Origin: Rathayibacter sp. VKM Ac-2760
GTDB lineage: Bacteria; Actinomycetota; Actinomycetes; Actinomycetales; Microbacteriaceae
DNA: 64,000 nt
Reading direction: 5' to 3'
NCBI RefSeq assembly: GCF_009834185.1
Contig: NZ_CP047173.1
Location: 2,232,001-2,296,000, forward strand
Of the stretch, positions 8,305 to 17,004 are shown piece by piece (the stretch's first letter is position 1; every line of letters starts with the position of its first letter). The translations under genes and the position numbers were made by a program. Under the pieces are notes generated by a model. It had not been told where the DNA came from. It saw nothing but the letters and a program-made list of their open reading frames with translations, and did no database searches.

Positions 8305-9357
8305 GTGAGTGCTGCAGCCGACGTCCTTCTCAGTGGGCCGCGGGGCCGCCGGCTCTGCTGGGAGTGCGCGACGGAGGCGGAGGGCGAGCTGAGGTCGGCC
8401 GCGTTCCTGCTCGCGCACGCCTGGGAGGGCCGTGGGGAGTCGGTCCTGCTGTACGCCTCCGCGGACGGCGCGGACCCTCGGGATCGGCCGGATCCGACGC
8501 CCGAGAGCGTCGCCGCGCTGATCACGGCACTCCCGCCGACGCCCGCGGAGGACGACGCCGTCCGCGCCGCGCTCCGCAGGAGCGTCGACACCGCCTACTC
8601 CTGGCAGGAGCCCGACGCCGCCGACGTCCTCGCGGCGCTGCCGGAGCTGCGGGAGGCACTGCTCCCGGTCGCCGAGCGCGTGTTCGCCTCCCCGGCCGCG
8701 GCGACGTGGTCGAGACCCGCCACCCCGACGCAGTGGGCCGTCGACTGGCGCCCGGACACCGCCCGACCGCTCCCGACCGGCACCGCCGCGCTCCTCGCCG
8801 AGTGGTCCACCGCCCGCCGCGCCGACGAGGAGCAGTCCGCCCGCGAGCGACCGAGCGACCCGCGCGCGAGCTACTCGGGCTCGTGGTGGTCGCTCCCCCT
8901 CCGCCTGCCGCGCACGCAGTCCCGGATCGAGGACCTGCTCGAGCTGGTCGAGGACTCCGCCGGGCTCGAGGCCGCGACCGTGATCCCGGTGACCTCCGCG
9001 GGCCGGACCCGCGAGATCGGCAGTGCCGACGACTGGGCGGACCTCTGCCGCGCGTACCCCGCGGAGGTCACCGCCTCCCGCCGGCACGACTGGTACCGGG
9101 TCACCGGCGGGGAGGGCCGCTGGCTGATCCCGGACTGGCAGCGCGTCGCCGCCGACTGGGACGCCGTGCACCTCACCACCCTCGGCTACCTCTCGAGCGC
9201 GACCCGGCTGATCCCGGTCGACGACGGGTACGACTCGGTCCTCGCCGGCTGGGCCCCCGACAGCACCCTGTGGCTGACCGACGCCGCGAAGGAGGCGGAC
9301 GGCCCCCGGCAGCAGTGGCGCCGGACCGACCGGGACCGCTGGGAGCGGACCGGCTGA
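8305..9357 (+). CDS. Hypothetical protein, 350 aa
   Basis: A soluble, acidic, Trp-rich protein (WSRPATPTQWAVDWRP; GSWWSLPLRLP) with no signal peptide or membrane segment. I do not recognise a domain. Codon use and third-position G+C are typical of the neighbours, so it is very likely a real gene. The GTG start at 8305 is the first in frame after the hairpin; CATAGT ends six bases before it, and GTGGAG could also serve as a ribosome site. The C-terminal half (residues about 200-345) has strand-rich stretches such as LIPDWQRVAADWDAVHLTTL that resemble small immunity or enhancer-like proteins, but that is weak. Confidence 0.8.
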   Translation: MSAAADVLLSGPRGRRLCWECATEAEGELRSAAFLLAHAWEGRGESVLLYASADGADPRDRPDPTPESVAALITALPPTPAEDDAVRAALRRSVDTAYSWQEPDAADVLAALPELREALLPVAERVFASPAAATWSRPATPTQWAVDWRPDTARPLPTGTAALLAEWSTARRADEEQSARERPSDPRASYSGSWWSLPLRLPRTQSRIEDLLELVEDSAGLEAATVIPVTSAGRTREIGSADDWADLCRAYPAEVTASRRHDWYRVTGGEGRWLIPDWQRVAADWDAVHLTTLGYLSSATRLIPVDDGYDSVLAGWAPDSTLWLTDAAKEADGPRQQWRRTDRDRWERTG

Positions 9358-9366
9358 GGCCGCCCG

Positions 9367-10014
9367 CTACGGGGCGTCCGTCTGCACCGTCACGGTGTCG
9401 CCGTCGAGAGTGAAGCGGAGGCCGCGCCCCTCGCCGAAGCGGGCGACCAGGGCGTCCGGCATGCCGCTCGCGACCGTCAGCTGCGCGGTGGCGGGGAAGG
9501 AGCCGGCGCTGCAGCCGTCGACGAGGACGTTCCCGTCGCTCGGCGCGGTCGCGACGACCAGGAGGCAGAGGTCCGGGTCGTCCGCCGGCCCGCCGCCCTC
9601 GCTGCGGACGACGGTCAGGCCGGAGAAGTCGTCGGTCGCGACGGCCTCGGCGAAGCCGCTCCCCGCCCAGCGCTGCGTCGCGTTGAGCGGCAGCACCGCC
9701 ACGTCCGCGTCGGCGGCGCTCGAGAACCAGGAGGCCGCGGCGAGCACGGCGGCGGCCGTCAGCACGAGGGACGCCGCCCAGAGGACGACCGCCCTCCGGC
9801 CGATCCGGGCGGCGGCGCGCCTCGGCACCGGATCGACGACGACCGGCCGCGCCTGCCCGCCCGTCGCCGCTCGCTCCTCCAGCAGCCGCAGGCGTGCCCG
9901 CGCGGGAGCATCGAGCCCGGCTTCGGCACCTCGCCCCTCTTCGCCTCCGCGCCCGTAGGCCCGCCGGCGCAGGTCCGCGAGCTCGCTCCGCTCCGACTCG
10001 TCCATCCGCTGCAT
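9367..10014 (-). CDS. Membrane-anchored hypothetical protein
   Basis: A 215-residue protein with a charged cytoplasmic N-terminus (about 70 residues, Arg/Glu-rich), one membrane helix near residues 75-97 and an extracytoplasmic domain with two cysteines (DLCLLVVA and LVDGCSAG). The layout recalls anti-sigma-like or sensor anchors, but no conserved domain is recognised. The start may be the ATG at 10014 or one three codons later (10005). It is convergent with the 350-aa protein gene and lies 27 nt downstream of the LCP ligase gene, so it could be in that transcript. Confidence 0.78.
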   Translation of the reverse strand: MQRMDESERSELADLRRRAYGRGGEEGRGAEAGLDAPARARLRLLEERAATGGQARPVVVDPVPRRAAARIGRRAVVLWAASLVLTAAAVLAAASWFSSAADADVAVLPLNATQRWAGSGFAEAVATDDFSGLTVVRSEGGGPADDPDLCLLVVATAPSDGNVLVDGCSAGSFPATAQLTVASGMPDALVARFGEGRGLRFTLDGDTVTVQTDAP

Positions 10015-10041
10015 CCTCGCAGTCCGGCGCCCGCCCGGGCG

Positions 10042-11274
10042 TCAGCCCGACGGGACCGCGCAGGTCTCCTCCGCGGCCGTCTGGCCGGGTGCGGCCAGCG
10101 CCTCCTCGACGGGGGCGGCCGGTGCCGGCGCCTCGGTCGCGGCCGGTGCCCCTGCGGCGGGCGTCTCGGCGGCGGGAGCCTCCTCCGACGGCACCTCCTC
10201 CTCGGCCGGAGTCCCCGCGAGCGTGACCGGCTGATCGCCGAGCACGCGCGTCATCAGCTCGGCGCCGAGCACGGTGTCCGGGACGACCTTGCCCGGGTAG
10301 TCCGGGTCGTCGAGCGCCGGGTACTGCACGAAGACCATCTGCGCGAGGTCGACGTCCTTCAGCGCGAGGGCGAGGGAGATCATCGTGGACGGGGCGGTCA
10401 TCGTCGTGGAGAGGTGCACGTTCGAGGAGACGGCCTGCGCGAGCCCGTAGAGGGCGGGCAGGTCCGAGAGGGTGTCGTCGGAGCGGACGGTGCGCATCAG
10501 CGAGGCGAGGTACTGCTGCTGCGAGGAGATGCGGCTGAGGTCGCTCTCGTCGCCGACGCCGTGCCGGGTGCGCAGGAAGGCGAGCGCGGTGGCTCCGGAG
10601 ACGGTGGTCGTGCCGGCGGGGAGGTCGAGTCCGGAGTCGGTGTCGAGGACGGGGCCGGTGAGGCAGATCGGCACGCCGCCCACCGCGTTGCTCATCTCGA
10701 TGACGCCGTTGAAGGAGACCCAGCCGGCGTAGGGGACGGTGAGCCCCGTGAACTGCTGCAGCGTGTCGTTCACGCAGGCGAGCCCGCCGTACTGGAACGC
10801 GGAGTTGAGCGGCACACCGCTGACGGCCTCGGTGACGACGCCGGTGTCGGGGTCGGTGCACGCGGCGCGGTCGAGGATGAGGTCGCGCGGGAAGCTGATC
10901 ACCGTCGCGCTGCGGTGGTCGGCCGAGACGTGCAGGAGGATGTTGACGTCATTGAGCGTCGCGTCGCGCACCCCGAACGCGTCGCCCTGCGCGGCGTCGT
11001 TGTCGGTGCCGACCACGAGCACGTTGAAGCCGCCCTCGATGGCGCCGAGCTGCACCTCCTGCGGCTGCTCGGACGGCGCGACACCCAGCTCGACGGCGTT
11101 GTCGGTGAGGTTCCGGCTGATGCTCGCCGTGGCGATGGCGACCAGCGACGTGCCGCTCACGGCGAGGACGCCCAGCGTCGCGGCGACCCCGAGAAGGAGG
11201 CTGCGGACGCCGGACCGCGGTCGGAGGCGCCCGTGCCGGACACCGCGCTCGAGCTGCACCATCGTCTCCGCCAC
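10042..11274 (-). CDS. LytR-CpsA-Psr (LCP) family cell-wall ligase
   Basis: A 410-residue type II membrane protein. A basic N-terminal tail is followed by one membrane helix (about residues 25-50) and the LCP domain (about 85-245). Family landmarks are NVLVVGTDN, the TVISFPRDL strand with the phosphate-binding Arg, and ALAFLRTRHGVGDESDLSRI with two further conserved arginines. LCP enzymes transfer lipid-linked glycopolymers onto peptidoglycan (arabinogalactan or teichoic-acid-like polymers). The last 60 residues are an Ala/Glu/Pro-rich spacer ending in a cysteine, probably unstructured. The neighbouring CWB2 surface protein suits a cell-envelope role. Confidence 0.92.
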   Translation of the reverse strand: MAETMVQLERGVRHGRLRPRSGVRSLLLGVAATLGVLAVSGTSLVAIATASISRNLTDNAVELGVAPSEQPQEVQLGAIEGGFNVLVVGTDNDAAQGDAFGVRDATLNDVNILLHVSADHRSATVISFPRDLILDRAACTDPDTGVVTEAVSGVPLNSAFQYGGLACVNDTLQQFTGLTVPYAGWVSFNGVIEMSNAVGGVPICLTGPVLDTDSGLDLPAGTTTVSGATALAFLRTRHGVGDESDLSRISSQQQYLASLMRTVRSDDTLSDLPALYGLAQAVSSNVHLSTTMTAPSTMISLALALKDVDLAQMVFVQYPALDDPDYPGKVVPDTVLGAELMTRVLGDQPVTLAGTPAEEEVPSEEAPAAETPAAGAPAATEAPAPAAPVEEALAAPGQTAAEETCAVPSG

Positions 11275-11368
11275 CCCCGGGGCCGACTCCGGTCCGCCCG
11301 TGCGGCGGAGTCGCCGGAGTCGCCCGCCAGTGTACGGAACCCCCGGAGGCGGCGTCCGGCGCGGGGCC

Positions 11369-13192
11369 TCAGCAGGTCGCGAGGCGGGCGACCGCGTCCG
11401 ACAGGGTGAGCGCGCTGCCCAGCAGGTACACGTCGGAGCGGTGCTGGACGGCCAGCGCGGTCGCGCTCGCCTGCGGGACGCACGAGGGACGGCTGAGGAC
11501 GATCGGCGCGCCCATCGCCGCGGCCACGGTCCCCGCAGAGAGGGCGTCCGCGAAGCCCTCGCCCGACGCGAGGAAGGCGCTCGTCGCGAGTGCTCCCCCG
11601 TCGTAGAAGGCGTTGATCAGGCGGCTGGTGTCGTAGCGGTTCTCGCCGCCGAGCCGGGTCAGATCCCCGGCGAGACCGCGCGCCTCCAGGTCGACGCGGA
11701 TCCCGTCGGAGATCGACGGCTCCAGCCCGAGGAGCACCGTGCGGTCCGCATCGAGGCGGGCGAGCGCGTCCGCCGTGCCCTGATCGACGGAGTCGCGCGA
11801 GCCGTCCACGAGCAGGACGGGCGCACCGCGGCGGCCGGCCGCAGGGCCGACCGAGAGCGCGTCCGGGAAGTCGTTGCCGGTCGCCAGGAACACCTCCGGG
11901 CGGTCCGTCCCGCGGAAGGCGTCCGCGACGACGAGCCGGGAGGTGTCGTAGCGGTCCGTCCCCCCGATCCGCGTGATCGACGGGACCAGCGCCGCGATCT
12001 CGGCGTAGACGCCCGCGCTCACGGTCGCGGAGCTGCCGACCACGACCACCCGCTCGGGCGCCAGGCGCAGGATCTCGTCGCGGACGACCGAGGGCAGTCC
12101 GTCGGGATCGGTGAGCAGGAGCGCTCCACCCTGCACCGAGGCGGCGGGGCCCGCGCTCAGCGCATCCGCCCACTTCGCGCCGCTCGCGACGTAGAGCACG
12201 GGGACCCCGGGGGTGAAGAGGCTCCGCGTCGCCGCGACGGAGGTCGCGTAGCGGTCGGTCCCCGCGATGCGGGCGGTGGTGGCGGCGTAGGGCGCCAGGG
12301 CGAGGTCGATGCCGGTCGTCGCTGCCGCCCCCACGGCCACCGGCACGGCCGTCGTGGCGGAGCCGGAGGAGCGCCAGAACACGTCGGCGCTCGCCGGCGC
12401 GGTGGTCGAGGAGGTGCTCTCCAGCGCGCGCAGCAGGTAGCGGCCGGCGGGGAGACCGGGGATCTCGAAGGTCGAGGTGCCGCCGCCGGAGACGTTCGCG
12501 TAGCCCGAGCCCATCGGCCACGCGGAGTCCGTGCCCTCCTCGAGCAGCCACGCCTCGGCGGAGTAGGGGCGCGAGCCGGTGGCGGCGGCGGGCGCGCTGA
12601 TCGTCCCCGACACCGAGCCGGCGCGCAGCAGCATGACGTCGGCGTCGGAGGTGCTCGCGGTGAGGCCGGGCGAGCGGGCGGGGATCGGGGTCTGGCCGAG
12701 CCAGGTGGAGACGTAGCCCTGGCGGTAGGCGGCACCCGCGCGGAGGAAGTAGGTCGCCCCCGCGGGGACCGCGAAGGAGAAGTCGGCCGACGACGCGCTC
12801 CGGATCTGGAATCCCGCCCAGTTGTACAGCGAGACGAACGGCTGCACCGCGAACGGGAAGGGCCCGCCGGTGCCGGTCCCGTCGTCCACGGTGACCGTCC
12901 CCGCGATGGTGATCGTCCCCGTGGCGGTGCCCGTCGCGGGGTCGGCCCCGCGGGGAGCGAACGAGAAGTTGCCGTCCACGGCGCCGACGGTGTCGCCGAG
13001 CGGGACCGTCCGCCCGTCGACGGGGCTCGGCGGAGTCAGCGCGACGGTATCGGTGACGCTCGAACCGGGGGCGGCGGCGGCCGGCGCTGCAGAGGTGGAC
13101 GGCGCTGCGGCGGCGGCCGGCGCGAGCGCTCCCGCGATCAGGCCGGTGGCGAGGGCGAGGGCGAGGAGGGGGATGCGGCGACGGCGAGGCAC
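11369..13192 (-). CDS. Secreted protein with three cell-wall-binding repeats (CWB2)
   Basis: A 607-residue exported protein. A GTG at 13192 gives a normal signal peptide (PRRRRIPLLALALATGLIAG); the frame extends upstream, but those residues would disrupt the signal. The central part (about 60-300) is Thr/Ser/Gly-rich and beta-strand-like, with two segments resembling carboxypeptidase-regulatory-like folds (FSFAVPAGATYFLRAG; FEIPGLPAGRYLLRAL). The C-terminal half carries three CWB2 repeats, each opening with a GTDRY-like motif (RIAGTDRYATS, RIGGTDRYDTS, RLGGENRYDTS) and containing DALS. Such repeats attach proteins non-covalently to the wall. It is tandem with the LCP gene, 94 nt apart. Confidence 0.9.
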   Translation of the reverse strand: MPRRRRIPLLALALATGLIAGALAPAAAAAPSTSAAPAAAAPGSSVTDTVALTPPSPVDGRTVPLGDTVGAVDGNFSFAPRGADPATGTATGTITIAGTVTVDDGTGTGGPFPFAVQPFVSLYNWAGFQIRSASSADFSFAVPAGATYFLRAGAAYRQGYVSTWLGQTPIPARSPGLTASTSDADVMLLRAGSVSGTISAPAAATGSRPYSAEAWLLEEGTDSAWPMGSGYANVSGGGTSTFEIPGLPAGRYLLRALESTSSTTAPASADVFWRSSGSATTAVPVAVGAAATTGIDLALAPYAATTARIAGTDRYATSVAATRSLFTPGVPVLYVASGAKWADALSAGPAASVQGGALLLTDPDGLPSVVRDEILRLAPERVVVVGSSATVSAGVYAEIAALVPSITRIGGTDRYDTSRLVVADAFRGTDRPEVFLATGNDFPDALSVGPAAGRRGAPVLLVDGSRDSVDQGTADALARLDADRTVLLGLEPSISDGIRVDLEARGLAGDLTRLGGENRYDTSRLINAFYDGGALATSAFLASGEGFADALSAGTVAAAMGAPIVLSRPSCVPQASATALAVQHRSDVYLLGSALTLSDAVARLATC

Positions 13193-13295
13193 GGGTGCTC
13201 TTTCGACTCGGGCGCCGTATCTCGGCGGTCCCCGAATGCTAGTGACGAACGGGCCCGGCTGGGTATCCCGGGCTCGCCGACCGGTCCGCCGCACC

Positions 13296-13312
13296 GACTT
13301 CACAGTGAAGTC
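13296..13312. promoter_or_regulatory. Perfect 17-bp dyad, candidate MarR operator
   Basis: GACTTCACAGTGAAGTC is a perfect palindrome with 8-bp arms around a central A. It sits 70 bp upstream of the monooxygenase start and just ahead of a possible -10 (TAGCCT). MarR regulators bind 16-20 bp dyads, and a marR-like gene closes this operon, so the site is its likely operator. Confidence 0.6.
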
Positions 13313-13381
13313 ATATCGCCATGAAGCTAGCCTGAAGCGAGGAGGCGCCGCCGCCCTCCCCCGCCGACGGAAGGCTCCACC

Positions 13382-14599
13382 ATGTCCTCAGCAGCACGCC
13401 GCCCACCCCGGGTCCTCATCACCGGCGCGAGCATCGCCGGACCGACGCTCGCGTGGGGCCTGGCGAAGGCCGGGTTCGAGGTCGTCCTCCTCGAGCGCTC
13501 CGCCGCGCTGCGGGAGACCGGGCAGAACATCGACGTGCGGGGCATCGGCCGCGACGTGCTGCGCCGGATGGGTGTGGAGGACGTCGTGCTCCGGAACACC
13601 ACCGGCGAGGAGGGCACCCGGTTCGTCGACGAGGCCGGCCGCCCGTACGCGGTCTTCCCGAGGGAGGCGGGCCACGACGGGCCCACGGCGGAGGTGGAGA
13701 TCCTGCGGGGCCGGCTCGCCGCGATCCTCACCGGCATCGTGCCGCCCACTGCAGAGCTGCGCTACGGCGACTTCGTCGCGGCCGCGGAGCAGGACGCGGA
13801 GGGCGTCGACGTCACCTTCGACAGCGGCGCGCGCGAGCGCTTCGATCTGCTCCTCGTCGCGGAGGGCCGCAGCTCGCGCACGCGGCGGCTGCTCTTCGCG
13901 GAGGAGACGGAGCTGCGCGACTTCGGCGTCAGCATCACCTACGGCACCCTTGACCGGCGGCCGGAGGACGTCGACACCTGGGACTGGTACACCGCCACCC
14001 GCGGGCGCGTCGCCTCCGTCCGCCCCGACAACGAGGGGACGATCCGCGCGAGCATGTCCTTCGAGTCGGAGCCGTTCGGGTTCGAGACCCTGCCCAGGGA
14101 GGTGCAGCTGGCGATCCTCCGGGAGCGGTTCCGCGGAGCGGGCTGGCAGTCGGAGCGCATCCTCGACGGCTTCGACGCCCGGCCCGACGAGTTCTACACG
14201 CAGAGGATGGAGCAGGTCGTGCTGTCGGCCTGGAGCCGGGGGCGCATCGCGCTGCTCGGCGACGCCGCGTGGGGATCGGGTCCGACCGGCATGGGCACGA
14301 CCCTCTCGCTCGTCGGCGCGCACGTCCTCGCCGGCGAGCTGGCAGCCGACCCGCTGGGCCACGCGCGCGCGTTCGCCCGGTACGAGCGGCTCCTGCGCCG
14401 CTACGCCGACAGCGCGCAGGGGCTGCCCCGCGGAGGCGCCCGGCTGCTGCACCCGAGCTCGAGGGCCGGCGTCCGCGCGATGCGCGCCGGGCACCGCCTC
14501 GCGGCCGCCGCGCCGGTGCGGCGCTTCTTCTCCTCCACCCTGCTGACCAGCGAGAAGCACGTGCCGCGGCTGGCCGAGTACCCGGTGCTGCGGGGCTGA
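13382..14599 (+). CDS. FAD-dependent monooxygenase (PHBH fold)
   Basis: A 405-residue class A flavoprotein monooxygenase. The FAD-binding Rossmann motif is the variant GASIAGP at about residues 15-21; LLERSAALRETGQNIDVRG continues the ADP-binding site; and RIALLGDAAWGSGPTGMGT (about residue 290 on) is the second FAD motif. The 'GQNIDVRG' type occurs in TetX-like and polyketide-tailoring hydroxylases; substrate unknown. The ATG at 13382 follows GGAAGGCTCC. The next gene, 59 nt downstream, is a MarR regulator, so this looks like a self-regulated detoxification or resistance unit. A 15-bp tandem repeat covers its stop codon. Confidence 0.9.
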   Translation: MSSAARRPPRVLITGASIAGPTLAWGLAKAGFEVVLLERSAALRETGQNIDVRGIGRDVLRRMGVEDVVLRNTTGEEGTRFVDEAGRPYAVFPREAGHDGPTAEVEILRGRLAAILTGIVPPTAELRYGDFVAAAEQDAEGVDVTFDSGARERFDLLLVAEGRSSRTRRLLFAEETELRDFGVSITYGTLDRRPEDVDTWDWYTATRGRVASVRPDNEGTIRASMSFESEPFGFETLPREVQLAILRERFRGAGWQSERILDGFDARPDEFYTQRMEQVVLSAWSRGRIALLGDAAWGSGPTGMGTTLSLVGAHVLAGELAADPLGHARAFARYERLLRRYADSAQGLPRGGARLLHPSSRAGVRAMRAGHRLAAAAPVRRFFSSTLLTSEKHVPRLAEYPVLRG

Positions 14600-14636
14600 G
14601 GGCTGTGGGGCGGAGGGCTGTGGGGCCGAGGCCGCC
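14592..14636. repeat. 15-bp tandem repeat over the monooxygenase stop
   Basis: Three units, GGGGCTGAGGGCTGT and variants, start at 14592, 14607 and 14622. The TGA stop (14597-14599) is inside the first. Confidence 0.75.
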
Positions 14637-14658
14637 GAGCGCCTGCGAGGATCGGCTC

Positions 14659-15099
14659 ATGACATCGCCGCGGACCGAGGTGCTCGAAGCGCTCCGGCAG
14701 TACGCCGTCCGCTACCAGGAGTCGGCCCACGAGCTCGCCCGCTGGATGGGGCTGCCCACGGTCGACGGCACGGCCCTCGGCGAGATCGTCTGGGCCGAGC
14801 GGGAGCAGGCACCCCTCTCCCCCAGCCGCCTCGCGGCCCGCGTCGGCCTGACCACCGGAGCGACAAACGCCCTCCTCACCCGCCTCGAGAGCCGCGGCCT
14901 CGTGGAGCGCTCGCGGGAGAGCAGCGACCGGCGGCTCGTCACCGTCCGTTCCACCGACGCGGCTCAGGAGCGGCTCGAGCCGTTCCTCGCGCGGTCCGCG
15001 GCGGAGCTCGCCGGGGTCCTCGACGACTACGACGACGCCGCGCTCGAGCTGATCCGCGGGTTCCTCGGGCGGATGAGCAAGGTCCTGCCGTCGGGCTGA
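14659..15099 (+). CDS. MarR-family transcriptional regulator
   Basis: A 146-residue winged-helix regulator. The recognition region is LSPSRLAARVGLTTGATNALLTRLE and the wing RGLVERSRESSDRRLVTVR has the typical D-R-R of MarR proteins. It follows the flavin monooxygenase on the same strand and probably represses it through the dyad at 13296. The ATG at 14659 is chosen because it begins the first helix; GAGGAT ends six bases upstream, so it may also have its own leaderless promoter. Confidence 0.9.
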   Translation: MTSPRTEVLEALRQYAVRYQESAHELARWMGLPTVDGTALGEIVWAEREQAPLSPSRLAARVGLTTGATNALLTRLESRGLVERSRESSDRRLVTVRSTDAAQERLEPFLARSAAELAGVLDDYDDAALELIRGFLGRMSKVLPSG

Positions 15100-15103
15100 C
15101 GGC

Positions 15104-15563
15104 TCAGAGCCCCTTCGGGAAGCCGAGCGGGCGCAGGCCGGGGTCGAGTGCGTCCCACTGGCGGCGGCGCTCGGAGTCGCGGTCGCTGTTACCTGCGCCG
15201 TGCCGCGTGAGCGCGGTGGCGGCGTAGGCCGCGGCGTGCGGAGCGTGGTCGGCCATGTGCGCGACGGCCGCCGCCTGCCCGGCCGCCCTCGCGGCGGCGG
15301 TCGCCGCGAGTGCCCTGGCCTCGATCGCCGCGCGGGCGGCGGCGGCGTGAGGCGAACGCCGCGGCACGGCAGTCCGTCATCGGGATCTCGCCCCGCTCCC
15401 ACGACCGGAGCGCGTCGATCGCGCGCCGCGGGCGGGGGTCGGCCGGGTCCCAGCTCTCGAACGCCGGGAGCGCGCGCTCCGCGCAGTCCGCGGCCCAGCG
15501 CGCCAGCGCCCGGTGGATCCGCGGCTCGGGATTGCTCCAGGGCGGCTTCGGGGAGGCGGTCAC
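15104..15563 (-). pseudogene. Imm-5-like putative immunity protein gene, frameshifted
   Basis: Two overlapping frames together give one about 150-residue protein. From a GTG at 15563 the first encodes a Trp- and Arg-rich half (ALARWAADCAERALPAFESW, then ERGEIPMTDCRAAAFA). The second, ending at 15104, gives AAIEARALAATAAARAAGQA and AHMADHAPHAAAYAATALTR. The order matches small proteins annotated as Imm-5-like putative immunity proteins. The break is near 15350-15370: a single missing base around CTCACGCC restores one frame. Either the gene is dead or this is a sequence error in a GC-rich run. It is convergent with the MarR gene, 4 nt from its stop. Confidence 0.65.
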
Positions 15564-15765
15564 GGAGTCATCGAAGCAGTGATCGGCGCGAGGCGCCTCC
15601 GCGCCTCGCCGCCCCCTCGCCGGTCCTGCACGACGTCAGCTGAGCGAGGGTCTCATCCACGAGGGGAGACGAGCGACCTTCTCGGCTGATGTTCTGTCGC
15701 CGGTGGGTCCGTGCTCGGCCTCACTCCGCAACGCCATATTCCCGCCGTTGCAGTATTGTTCCAGC

Positions 15766-16098
15766 ATGCCTGCGGAGATGAGAGAGACGACGTTCTGGAT
15801 CCTGACCGCGCTCGCCCTCGGGCGGCGACACGGGTACGCGCTCCTGCAGGAGATCGAGGAGCAGTCCGACGGCGGTGTCCGGCTGCGGGTGACCACGCTC
15901 TATGCGGCGCTCGAGCGGCTGGAGTCGGACGGGCTCATCACTCCCGACGGTGACGAGCGGGTCGGCGGGCGGGTGCGACGCTACTTCCTTCTCACCGAGG
16001 CGGGGCGGGCTGCGCTCGGCACCGAGGCCGCCCGCATGGAGGCGGGCGCGCACCGGGCGCGGCTCAATCTCGGCTCCACTCCGGCCACGGCGCACTGA
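15766..16098 (+). CDS. PadR-family transcriptional regulator
   Basis: A 110-residue winged-helix protein of the short PadR type: TTFWILTALALGRRHGYALLQEI, then VTTLYAALERLESDGLI as recognition helix, and a RRYFLLTEAGRAAL wing. The ATG at 15766 is preceded at exactly six bases by TATTGT, a near-consensus -10, pointing to a leaderless mRNA. The next gene encodes a membrane protein 26 nt downstream with a strong ribosome site; PadR/membrane-protein pairs of this kind are common in actinobacteria and the regulator usually controls its partner. Confidence 0.9.
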   Translation: MPAEMRETTFWILTALALGRRHGYALLQEIEEQSDGGVRLRVTTLYAALERLESDGLITPDGDERVGGRVRRYFLLTEAGRAALGTEAARMEAGAHRARLNLGSTPATAH

Positions 16099-16124
16099 CC
16101 GACCGTTCGACGAAGGAGGACCGC

Positions 16125-16889
16125 ATGACGACGAACGAGGACGAGCGGCGCGCCGACCGGTTCCGCCGGGCGCTGCGCTGGTATCCCGCCGCGTGGCGCA
16201 GCGAGCACGGCGAGGTGCTGCTGGGCATTCTGCTCGACGAGGCGGAGGAGCGGCGACGGCCCGGCCCCACCGCCGGGCAGCGGATCACCCTCGCCGTCGG
16301 CGGCCTGGGTCACCGGTTCCGGGCGGGACCGGGACGGTCACCGGCGACGATCGGGCTGCTGGCGCTCGTCACGGCGTTCTTCGCCTTCTACGTCGCGGTG
16401 AACTGGTCTCCCGGGGTCCGCTCTCCGGGGGCGATCGGGCCCTTCACCAATCCCTCCGTCCTCGCCGGGGCCGTCTTCGCGATCGCGCTCTGGCTCGCCG
16501 TCGCCGGCCGGACCGGTGCCGCGCGGATCGCCGCTCTGCTCGCCTCCGCGCTCGAGCTGGGCATCGCGCTGCTCGCCGCGGCGGCGGGGTGGCTCGGACC
16601 GGGCCTCGACACGGCCGGGCCGATCGCCGTTCTCGGACTGCTGGCCGTGCTTCCGCCTCGCGACCGGAGGACGGCCGCGGTCGCGCTCCTCGCTCCGATC
16701 GGTCTGCTCGCCCTCCTGCTCGGCGTCGACGCCCTCGGTGCGACCGTCTTCACGGACGTCCCCGCCGTCCGCGCCCTCGCGCCGCTGCCCGTCATCGCCG
16801 CCGTGCTCGTCGCCCTCGCGCTCACTGCTCGCCGCGCCGCCCGCCTCGAGCGGCGGCTGCTCGGCGGCCCGACCCCGGTGGACGGCTGA
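16125..16889 (+). CDS. Membrane protein partnered with PadR
   Basis: A 254-residue protein. The soluble N-terminus contains RALRWYPAAWRSEHGEVLLG, a motif I know from PadR-linked membrane proteins of actinobacteria, followed by six or so hydrophobic helices (about residues 73-92, 107-124, 130-152, 160-176, 184-205 and 215-234). Function unknown. AAGGAGG lies 8 nt before the ATG at 16125. It is the second gene of the PadR operon, and a 66-bp hairpin follows its stop. Confidence 0.82.
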   Translation: MTTNEDERRADRFRRALRWYPAAWRSEHGEVLLGILLDEAEERRRPGPTAGQRITLAVGGLGHRFRAGPGRSPATIGLLALVTAFFAFYVAVNWSPGVRSPGAIGPFTNPSVLAGAVFAIALWLAVAGRTGAARIAALLASALELGIALLAAAAGWLGPGLDTAGPIAVLGLLAVLPPRDRRTAAVALLAPIGLLALLLGVDALGATVFTDVPAVRALAPLPVIAAVLVALALTARRAARLERRLLGGPTPVDG

Positions 16890-16902
16890 CGACGCCGGCG
16901 CC

Positions 16903-16968
16903 GAGGCGTCCCGGCACGGTCGAGACGTCCTCGTGCTGCGGGACGCCTCGACGGTTCGGGGAAGCCTC
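16903..16968. repeat. 66-bp palindromic element, copy 3
   Basis: It begins GAGGCGTCC 13 nt after the stop of the PadR-linked membrane protein and has the same 66-bp length. Its right arm is degraded (GGGGAAGCCTC). It lies between convergent genes. Confidence 0.8.
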
Positions 16969-17004
16969 GCTGATCCTGAGCGCTGCCGACTGCAGGCCTG
17001 CCGT

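Noticed and set aside
13382..15099. Start of a secondary-metabolite gene cluster
   Set aside because: A single monooxygenase with a MarR regulator; no polyketide, peptide or terpene synthase anywhere in the window.
15636..15896. Minus-strand 86-codon frame opposite the PadR gene start
   Set aside because: It overlaps the PadR coding start and promoter, has no recognised domain and atypical composition.
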